Assembly: GCA_003235435.1 (NCBI GenBank)
Contig: QJWF01000167.1
Location: 1 to 7,271, forward strand
Direction of reading: 5' to 3'
Length of the DNA: 7,271 nt
Source: Nitrosomonadales bacterium
Lineage (GTDB): Bacteria > Pseudomonadota > Gammaproteobacteria > Burkholderiales > Gallionellaceae
The notes under the pieces were generated by a model that saw only the letters and a program-made list of their open reading frames with translations, was not told the origin of the DNA and did not search any database. The position numbers and the translations under genes are program-made. This document shows, piece after piece, positions 1-7,271 of this stretch (the stretch's first letter is position 1; the number at the start of each line of letters is the position of its first letter).

Positions 1-762
1 CGGCGCCATCGGTTCCTTGCCGTAGCCGATCCGAGGGCCGAGCATCAAGGCAGTGACCAAAGCTGCGATACCGGCGTTGATATGCACCACGGTACCACCG
101 GCAAAATCCAGCACGCCCATATCCCACATATATCCGCCGTCACCGGACCACACCATGTGCGCGATCGGTGAGTAGATCAACAGCGACCACACAGCCATGA
201 ACACCAGCATGGTTGAGAACTTCATCCGATCCGCAAAGGCGCCGGTGATCAGTGCCGGGGTGATGATCGCAAAGGTCATCTGAAAGGTCATGAACACCGA
301 TTCCGGAATGGAGGCCGTCATGCTGTCCATATTCATGCCGGACAGGAACATCTTACCCAGGCCACCAAAGAAGGAATAGAAGTTGGTGACTCCCTTTTCC
401 ATGCCCGTGGTATCGAAGGCGATGCTATAACCCGCCACCATCCATATCACAGTGATCAAGGCAGTGATGGCAAAGCTTTGCATCATCGTTGCAAGGACAT
501 TCTTCTTGCGCACCATGCCGCCATAGAACAGCGCCAGACCGGGAATCGTCATGAACAACACCAGAGCGGTCGAGGTCAGCATCCATGCGGTGGCGCCACT
601 ATCCAGCTTGGGAGCTTCGGCTGCGGGAGCAGGAGCGGCAGCAGGTTCCGCTGCGGGAGCTTCCATCGCGGCAGCAGGAGCAGGCGCCTCATCTGCAAAC
701 GATGGTGCTGCGAACCCGCACAGCACTGCCATCAAAGTAAAGAACACTAATAAATTTTTCAT
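1..762 (-). CDS. amtB: Ammonium transporter (Amt/MEP/Rh family), 3' end beyond the window
   Basis: Inner-membrane channel that brings ammonium/ammonia into the cell. The first 254 codons are visible; the start is ATG at 760-762 with GAGGAG (770-775) seven bases upstream, overlapping the glnK stop. Residues 1-23 form a signal peptide (cleavage after SFA-23). Residues 24-51 are a linker of almost only Ala, Pro and Glu, and the first membrane helix follows from about 56. Family landmarks are visible: GLALFYGGMVRKKN after helix 1, AFADRMKFS, HMVWSGDGG (the Trp of the external ammonium site in E. coli AmtB), and DFAGGTVVHINAG with His227 corresponding to the first pore histidine (E. coli His168). 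The second pore histidine and the C-terminal tail that GlnK contacts lie beyond the window. It follows glnK by 11 bases, the classic glnK-amtB pairing, so it is probably regulated by direct GlnK blockade and transcribed from the sigma-54 promoter upstream of the porin gene. The family call is near certain. Confidence 0.97.
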   Translation of the reverse strand, partial: MKNLLVFFTLMAVLCGFAAPSFADEAPAPAAAMEAPAAEPAAAPAPAAEAPKLDSGATAWMLTSTALVLFMTIPGLALFYGGMVRKKNVLATMMQSFAITALITVIWMVAGYSIAFDTTGMEKGVTNFYSFFGGLGKMFLSGMNMDSMTASIPESVFMTFQMTFAIITPALITGAFADRMKFSTMLVFMAVWSLLIYSPIAHMVWSGDGGYMWDMGVLDFAGGTVVHINAGIAALVTALMLGPRIGYGKEPMAP

Positions 763-773
763 TTGGATTCTCC

Positions 774-1157
<384 letters not shown>

Positions 1158-1964
1158 TTACATCGAGTGGGATAAAGACAATACGAGGGTTCCCTTGCCC
1201 AGATCGTAAGTACTCCCATCCGCCTTAGTGAGGGTATAGTAGTCTTGCCCGGGACCACCTTTTTTGACGTTTGTTGAGCTGTAAGTCAATCCCACTTCAT
1301 AGCCGCTGAAATCTTTGGATGCACTTAGGTTGTAGTCTGAATAGGTAGCAGCGTCTTTATCATACCCAAGTGCTGTAAGCGAATTATCCGCTTTATATGT
1401 TTGCGTACCAAAGTGTGCTCCCAGCGTAACGCCCTGGTCTTCCAGTGTATAACTCGCATTCAGCTCGAGATAGCTGCTTCCTTTTGCATCAGCCACTGCA
1501 AACGTGTCACCCAAGCTATAGGAATATTTCAGCGTTACCCACTTCCAGCCAACCGAGCCGTAAATCTCGTTAGTATCAGCCTTGGCAGCGCCGGTTGGAA
1601 TCGGACTTGAATAAGTTCCAGGGTAGTTATAACGCAGATACCCCACGTCATAACTGAAGTGTTCGGCAAAAGCACCGCTGTATCCCAAGTAAGTATCCAG
1701 TTCAAGACTGATATTGCTGACTCCCCCTAGATCACTGATCCAGCTGATATTCGATCCCCACGCACCGATGTAAAATCCACTGGGATGCGCGTAATCAAAA
1801 CCGCCTTGTAATGCTGGCCCGCCGCCGGTCTGGGAGATACCGCGAAACAGGTAATCGGTAGTCAGCTTAACATTTCCGGAAAAAGGTGAATCTTCCGCCA
1901 TTGCCAAGCCGGGAACAGCCAATGCAGCAAGAATCATAGAGTTCAACAGAGTGCTTTTCTTCAT
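1158..1964 (-). CDS. TorF-family putative outer-membrane porin
   Basis: Predicted beta-barrel protein of 268 residues that would sit in the outer membrane; its substrate is unknown. Residues 1-23 are a signal peptide with a clear Ala-Met-Ala cleavage site before Glu24. The conserved N-terminal block of this family is visible: TTDYLFRGISQT at 35-46 followed by PALQGGFDYAHPSGFYIGAWGSN. The rest is alternating polar/hydrophobic segments rich in Tyr, Ser and Gly, typical of short beta-strands. The start is ATG at 1962-1964 with AAGGAA (1971-1976) six bases upstream. It is the first gene of a row with glnK and amt, behind a sigma-54 promoter, so it probably helps small nitrogen compounds cross the outer membrane under nitrogen limitation; that role is inferred from context only. 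One oddity is that the C-terminus ends in Ser-Met, not the terminal aromatic residue usual for BAM-assembled barrels. Confidence 0.85.
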   Translation of the reverse strand: MKKSTLLNSMILAALAVPGLAMAEDSPFSGNVKLTTDYLFRGISQTGGGPALQGGFDYAHPSGFYIGAWGSNISWISDLGGVSNISLELDTYLGYSGAFAEHFSYDVGYLRYNYPGTYSSPIPTGAAKADTNEIYGSVGWKWVTLKYSYSLGDTFAVADAKGSSYLELNASYTLEDQGVTLGAHFGTQTYKADNSLTALGYDKDAATYSDYNLSASKDFSGYEVGLTYSSTNVKKGGPGQDYYTLTKADGSTYDLGKGTLVLSLSHSM

Positions 1965-2023
1965 GATGATTTCCTTTATGGTTAAGTTAAAAGGCGGGGT
2001 TAATGAATCCGCGTGTATACAAG

Positions 2024-2039
2024 AGCAGCAACCGTGCCA
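2024..2039 (-). promoter_or_regulatory. Sigma-54 (RpoN) promoter of the porin-glnK-amt operon
   Basis: Read on the minus strand the site is TGGCACGGTTGCTGCT. Compared with the RpoN consensus TGGCACG-N4-TTGCW, all seven bases of the -24 element match and four of five at the -12 element (CTGCT). The invariant GG (2038-2037) and GC (2026-2025) are exactly 10 bases apart. The expected transcription start is near 2013, giving a leader of about 49 bases before the porin ATG. The upstream DNA (about 2040-2075) is AT-rich, suitable for bending between activator and polymerase. Confidence 0.85.
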
Positions 2040-2132
2040 AAGTTATTTTTCATTTTTAAACAACGAACTAGATACAATGCGTGTTGGCCTGCACTGATAT
2101 GCGCACCAAATACAGGCGCACTGCAGCCGTTC

Positions 2133-2149
2133 TGCACCGCCAGAGTGCG
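2133..2149. promoter_or_regulatory. Candidate NtrC binding site (upstream activator sequence)
   Basis: TGCAC-N7-GTGCG matches the NtrC dyad TGCAC-N7-GTGCA at nine of ten conserved half-site positions. Its centre (2141) is about 128 bases upstream of the start predicted for the sigma-54 promoter, within the range of known NtrC enhancers such as those of E. coli glnA at about -108 and -140. A weaker dyad, CGCACC-N7-GGCGCA at 2102-2120, lies about 30 bases closer to the promoter; its spacing is off consensus, so it is only a possible second site. Confidence 0.6.
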
Positions 2150-2173
2150 TTCATCCAGTCGGGGTAAATTATT

Positions 2174-2182
2174 TGCTACACT
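2174..2182 (+). promoter_or_regulatory. Candidate extended -10 promoter for ubiK-comM
   Basis: TGCTACACT is a TGN-extended -10 element with four of six bases matching TATAAT. No good -35 is seen 17 bases upstream (TCCAGT at 2154-2159). The start would be near 2189, giving a leader of about 20 bases that contains the AAGGGAG ribosome binding site (2198-2204). Confidence 0.4.
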
Positions 2183-2209
2183 GGCTGACGCAAAATTAAG
2201 GGAGTAATC

Positions 2210-2458
2210 ATGTTGAATGCGAAATTTTTCGAAGATCTCACTGCAAAATTGACTGAAGCGGCACACAGCAGTCCTGCCAAGGACATCGAAAAAAACATGC
2301 GCGCACTGCTCACGCAAGGCTTCGCAAAACTTGATCTGGTGACGCGCCAGGAATTCGATGTGCAAGCGCAAGTATTGGCTCGCACCCGCGAATATTTAAT
2401 CGCATTGGAAGCCAAGGTCGCCGAATTGGATGCGAAACGCTCCAAGGTTGCTAAATGA
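2210..2458 (+). CDS. ubiK: Ubiquinone biosynthesis accessory factor UbiK (BMFP/YqiC family)
   Basis: Small helical protein of 82 residues. In E. coli UbiK (YqiC) assists aerobic ubiquinone synthesis together with UbiJ and binds lipid. The sequence matches the family: an N-terminal FFEDLTAKLTE helix, a middle segment KDIEKNMRALLTQGFAKLDLVTRQEFDVQ, and a C-terminal heptad-rich coiled coil (about 55-80: ARTREYLIALEAKVAELDAK) that supports oligomerisation. The ATG at 2210 has AAGGGAG (2198-2204) five bases upstream. The TGA stop is one base from the comM start, so the two are very probably co-transcribed and translationally coupled, although their known functions are unrelated. It lies divergent to the nitrogen operon and shares its control region. 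Confidence 0.9.
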   Translation: MLNAKFFEDLTAKLTEAAHSSPAKDIEKNMRALLTQGFAKLDLVTRQEFDVQAQVLARTREYLIALEAKVAELDAKRSKVAK

Positions 2459-2459
2459 T

Positions 2460-3950
2460 ATGAGCCTTGCGGTTCTGCACAGCCGCGCACTATCCGGCAT
2501 GGAAGCAGCCTTGGTGACGGTCGAAGTGCATATCGCCAACGGCTTGCCCAATTTCACTATCGTCGGTCTGCCGGAAACCGAGGTCAAGGAAAGCAAGGAC
2601 CGCGTGCGTGCTGCACTGCAAAACTGCCAGTTCGAATTTCCAGCACGCCGGATCACCGTCAATCTCGCCCCAGCCGACCTGCCCAAGGAAAGCGGCCGGT
2701 TCGATCTGCCGATCGCGCTCGGCATCCTTGCCGCAACCGGACAAATACCTTCCGACAAACTTGCAGGCTACGAATATGCCGGTGAGCTCGCGCTGACCGG
2801 AGAGCTGCGGCCGATACGCGGCGCGCTGGCGATGACCTACCGAGCAGTGAGCAGCGGGCGCGCCTTTGTATTGCCGCAAAAGAACGCAGCCGAAGCCGCG
2901 CTGGTGGAAGATGCGGAGGTGTACCCGGCGCAATCGCTGCTACAAGTTGCGGCGCATCTTTCAGGCCGTGAACCGATACATCAATACATCAGCGAGCCGC
3001 AATCCATTCAGCCGCATTATCCCGATATGCTTGAAGTGAGAGGGCAGGCTCAGTCCAAGCGCGCACTCGAGATCGCAGCCGCCGGCGGGCATAGCGTACT
3101 GATGATGGGGCCGCCGGGAACCGGCAAGTCGATGCTTGCGGCGCGATTTCCCGGCATACTTCCTCGGATGACGGAGGCCGAAGCACTGCAGAGCGCGGCC
3201 GTGCAATCGCTGGATGGCAGCTTCGATGTTGCCAAGTGGAAGAGCAGGCCCTATCGCGCACCGCACCATACCGCCTCGGGCGTGGCACTTGTCGGCGGCG
3301 GCAGCAATCCGCGCCCGGGCGAGATATCGATGGCGCTGCACGGTGTGCTGTTTCTCGATGAGTTGCCGGAATTCGAGCGCAGCGTTCTTGAAGTGTTGCG
3401 CGAGCCGCTTGAGTCGGGACGCATCACGATCTCGCGTGCCGCCCGCCGGGCAGATTTCCCGGCCAGGTTCCAGTTGATCGCCGCGATGAACCCTTGTCCG
3501 TGCGGTTATCTTGGCCATTACAACGGCAAGTGCCGCTGCACGCCGGACCAGATCACACGTTACCGCAGCAAGATTTCCGGTCCGTTGCTGGATCGCATCG
3601 ACATACAGATCGAGGTTCCCGCGGTGCCGCAGGAAGACCTGCTCAGCAAGGCAGATGGAGACTCAAGCAGGGAAATCCAGGCACGGGTAGAAACCGCGCG
3701 GCAATTCCAGATGGAACGGCAAGACAAGCCCAACACACAACTTTCGGTGACCGAGATCGACAAGCTTTGCTCACCCGACGAGCAAGGCGCCGCGCTATTG
3801 CAGCAGGGAATCAGCCGCCTCAACCTGTCCGCGCGCGCCTATCACCGTGTGCTCAAAGTGGCGCGAACCATTGCCGATCTCGAAGCAGTCGATATCATCT
3901 CTGTCAAACATATCGCCGAGGCGATCCAGTACCGTCGCCTGAACCTGTAA
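2460..3950 (+). CDS. comM: ComM/YifB family AAA+ ATPase (Mg-chelatase-like)
   Basis: Hexameric AAA+ motor of 496 residues. ComM drives branch migration that integrates donor DNA during natural transformation in Haemophilus and Vibrio. The domains are in the usual order: an N-terminal Lon/S5-like ChlI domain (about 1-165, with VEVHIANGLPNFTIVGLPE and ITVNLAPADLPKESGRFDLPIA), the AAA+ core with Walker A GPPGTGKS (217-224) and Walker B VLFLDE (Asp300-Glu301), a cysteine cluster CPCGYLGHYNGKCRC (346-360), the SGPLLDRIDI motif (373-382), and the C-terminal Mg-chelatase domain ending AEAIQYRRLNL. All catalytic motifs are intact. The start was set at 2460 (MSLAVLHSRAL, the family's normal N-terminus) rather than the in-frame ATG at 2430, which would add ten non-homologous residues inside ubiK. 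The nearest Shine-Dalgarno-like AAGG (2444-2447) is rather far, consistent with coupling to ubiK translation. The presence of comM does not by itself show competence. Confidence 0.95.
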   Translation: MSLAVLHSRALSGMEAALVTVEVHIANGLPNFTIVGLPETEVKESKDRVRAALQNCQFEFPARRITVNLAPADLPKESGRFDLPIALGILAATGQIPSDKLAGYEYAGELALTGELRPIRGALAMTYRAVSSGRAFVLPQKNAAEAALVEDAEVYPAQSLLQVAAHLSGREPIHQYISEPQSIQPHYPDMLEVRGQAQSKRALEIAAAGGHSVLMMGPPGTGKSMLAARFPGILPRMTEAEALQSAAVQSLDGSFDVAKWKSRPYRAPHHTASGVALVGGGSNPRPGEISMALHGVLFLDELPEFERSVLEVLREPLESGRITISRAARRADFPARFQLIAAMNPCPCGYLGHYNGKCRCTPDQITRYRSKISGPLLDRIDIQIEVPAVPQEDLLSKADGDSSREIQARVETARQFQMERQDKPNTQLSVTEIDKLCSPDEQGAALLQQGISRLNLSARAYHRVLKVARTIADLEAVDIISVKHIAEAIQYRRLNL

Positions 3951-3957
3951 CAGGACG

Positions 3958-4365
3958 TCAGGAAAACCAGCGCAGCACTGCCGCCGAAATCAACGCCAGC
4001 ACACCCATGAAGCACAAAGCTATCCACGAATATCGGCGTGACGATTCTGATGTTTGTGCAAGCAACTGCCAGGCAATCAGGAGAATACCGAGCGCAGCAC
4101 AGACAACTTTCACGACCAGCGCGACCACGGCGATGCCGAAAATGTCCGGAAACTTCGCGTAGTAGTAATAGCTGATCGCACCGAACGCTGCACCGCTCAT
4201 CACCTGCACCAGCCACCCGGCAAGCACCAGCCGGGCCAGCCTGCACTGCACATCTGTTGCGCGCCACAGCAGAGCAAAAACCGCACCGCCCACCACTGTC
4301 ACCGCACCGAAGTTGTGAAATATCTGCGCGATGGCATAGGCAAGGTTCTGGATATCCAACGTCAA
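3958..4365 (-). CDS. Unrecognised four-helix inner-membrane protein
   Basis: I do not recognise a named family. The 135-residue product has four hydrophobic segments: about 8-34 (with His17 inside the first helix), 42-68, 74-103 and 110-132. Short charged loops and a Tyr-rich YYYYAKF follow helix 2. One intramembrane histidine in a small four-helix protein recalls cytochrome-b-like or CopD-like families, but no second matching histidine is visible, so this is only a thought. Translation must begin at TTG (4363-4365): the upstream frame is closed by a stop at 4372-4374 and no early ATG exists. That TTG overlaps the TGA of the upstream gene as TTGA, a coupling arrangement. Its stop lies seven bases from the convergent comM stop, leaving no room for a terminator between them. 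Confidence 0.75.
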   Translation of the reverse strand: MTLDIQNLAYAIAQIFHNFGAVTVVGGAVFALLWRATDVQCRLARLVLAGWLVQVMSGAAFGAISYYYYAKFPDIFGIAVVALVVKVVCAALGILLIAWQLLAQTSESSRRYSWIALCFMGVLALISAAVLRWFS

Positions 4366-4700
4366 TCGACCTCAACCTTGATGCAGCGTTCCACTCCGAT
4401 CGGGGTGTGGTTCTTGTTGACGAGCTTGATGCAGATCTCGTGGTTCCCCGGCGCAAGCGTTTCCATCGTGTAGCTGCCCTTCATCTGGCGTAACAGGGCG
4501 GATTCCTTGCCATCCACGTAGATATGTATATGATCCGCACCGCGGCCGAGTGTGACGTCGTATTCTATTTTGCTTTGCTCCATTGCATCCAGTTTGGCGC
4601 CATCTGCCGGAGAAATGATATCGATTTTTGATTCGGCCGCCATTGCCAGCGGCGCGGCAATGCTTGAGATTACAAATACCAACATGGACAAGTTTCGCAT
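4362..4700 (-). CDS. Small exported protein of unknown function
   Basis: A 112-residue product with a signal peptide (1-21, cleavage after Ala-Met-Ala) and a mature domain of about 90 residues that looks like a small beta-sandwich: KIDIISPADGAKL, then HIHIYVDGKE (57-66), then LAPGNHEICIKLVNKNHTPIG. Proteins with ISPADGA and H-x-H-x-x-x-DG patterns occur in periplasmic Ig-like domains such as DUF4399-type proteins; that resemblance is a guess. Cys90 and Cys106 could form a disulfide, and His57, His59, His87 and His98 could bind metal. The start was placed at 4700, where AAGGAG (4707-4712) sits six bases upstream and the signal peptide begins. A longer reading from 4784 would put 28 non-signal-like residues in front. 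It forms a two-gene unit with the overlapping membrane protein downstream, which suggests a periplasmic protein with a membrane partner. Confidence 0.8.
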   Translation of the reverse strand: MRNLSMLVFVISSIAAPLAMAAESKIDIISPADGAKLDAMEQSKIEYDVTLGRGADHIHIYVDGKESALLRQMKGSYTMETLAPGNHEICIKLVNKNHTPIGVERCIKVEVD

Positions 4701-4746
4701 GTTCTGCTCCTTATGTGTGACACGAAAACACCGATTCGCATGATCG

Positions 4747-4784
4747 GCACGACACGATAGCCGAAGTGGCTTATTGTGTCGCAC
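4747..4784. repeat. Imperfect 38-bp inverted repeat between divergent genes
   Basis: GCACGACACGATAGCC (4747-4762) faces GGCTTATTGTGTCGCAC (4768-4784) across a five-base GAAGT loop. The arms pair except for one bulged base and three mismatched or wobble positions. It lies between the start of the small exported gene and metH. It could be an operator for a dimeric regulator or a stem-loop at the 5' end of the minus-strand transcript. No transcription factor is recognised. Confidence 0.6.
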
Positions 4785-4812
4785 ATGTTAACCCTCCGCG
4801 ACAATCTATCAA
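4785..4812 (-). promoter_or_regulatory. Candidate sigma-70 promoter for the exported/membrane protein pair
   Basis: On the minus strand TTGATA (4812-4807) matches five of six -35 bases, and TAACAT (4790-4785), 16 bases later, matches four of six -10 bases. The start would fall near 4778, placing the inverted repeat over the start site and the first leader bases. Moderate match only. Confidence 0.3.
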
Positions 4813-4843
4813 ACCCCGACAACGGTGCACGATCAACCCATCA

Positions 4844-4852
4844 TGGTAAAAT
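4844..4852 (+). promoter_or_regulatory. Candidate extended -10 promoter for metH
   Basis: TGGTAAAAT is a TGN-extended -10 with TAAAAT matching five of six consensus bases, 27 bases before the metH ATG. The -35 region 17 bases upstream (GGTGCA, 4824-4829) is poor. The start would be near 4859, giving a leader of only about 21 bases. Confidence 0.45.
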
Positions 4853-4856
4853 CCGC

Positions 4857-4871
4857 GCTCATTTTTTGAGC
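4857..4871. repeat. Small perfect inverted repeat in the metH leader
   Basis: GCTCA-TTTTT-TGAGC is a perfect 5-bp inverted repeat just before metH. It covers the only purine-rich (TGAG) stretch near the ATG, which has no clear Shine-Dalgarno sequence. If the start is near 4859 only part of the stem would be in the RNA, so a regulatory role is uncertain. Confidence 0.35.
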
Positions 4872-4879
4872 CACACCCA

Positions 4880-7271
<2,392 letters not shown>

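Noticed and set aside
2000..2371. Small open frames on both strands in the porin/ubiK control region (for example 2013-2207 plus and 2000-2371 minus)
   Set aside because: They overlap the sigma-54 promoter, the NtrC site or ubiK, lack ribosome binding sites and have no protein-like composition.
2430..2459. Upstream ATG at 2430 as the start of comM
   Set aside because: It would add ten residues not found in ComM/YifB proteins and overlap ubiK by 29 bases; MSLAVLHSRAL at 2460 is the family's usual N-terminus.
3948..3960. CTGTAACAG palindrome at the comM end as a bidirectional terminator
   Set aside because: The stem is three or four bases at most with no T-tract on either side, so it cannot be supported as a terminator.
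4701..4879. Cobalamin or SAH riboswitch upstream of metH
   Set aside because: The conserved B12-box and SAH-core sequences were not found on the plus strand; a GCCACT string occurs only on the minus strand without the rest of the motif.

Overview
The window looks like chromosomal DNA of a betaproteobacterium. The clues are a TorF-family porin in front of glnK-amtB, the ubiK-comM pair, a B12-dependent MetH, and proteins that read as close to Gallionellaceae/Nitrosomonadales-type homologues. The genus is an inference from remembered family resemblance, not from a search. No mobile element, CRISPR array, tRNA or rRNA was seen. The layout is ordinary core genome with one well-marked nitrogen-control region.

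Region 1 (1-1964, minus strand) reads porin -> glnK -> amt. A TorF-type outer-membrane porin is followed by a P-II signalling protein (glnK) and an ammonium transporter (amt) whose 3' end lies beyond the window edge. Upstream (2024-2039, minus) is a near-consensus sigma-54 promoter with GG and GC at the correct 10-base spacing. About 128 bases upstream of its expected start is a good NtrC-like dyad (2133-2149). The module therefore looks like a nitrogen-starvation operon that co-expresses an outer-membrane channel, the inner-membrane ammonium channel and its regulator. A 7-bp hairpin between porin and glnK could reduce read-through or set the ratio of the products.

Region 2 (2210-3950, plus strand) is ubiK (ubiquinone biosynthesis accessory factor) followed after one base by comM (a YifB-type AAA+ ATPase for branch migration in natural transformation). 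It is transcribed divergently from region 1 and shares the 245-bp control region.

Region 3 (3958-4700, minus strand) is an unrecognised two-gene unit: a small exported protein with a signal peptide, then a four-helix inner-membrane protein that starts at TTG inside the stop of the first. It converges on comM with only 7 bases between stop codons.

Region 4 (4880 to the end, plus strand) is metH, cobalamin-dependent methionine synthase. It is intact from its start through the homocysteine, folate and B12-cap modules and into the B12-binding domain, where the window ends. The 179-bp divergent region before it holds an imperfect 38-bp inverted repeat with a recurring GACAC motif, and candidate sigma-70 promoters on both strands. 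No known riboswitch was recognised there.
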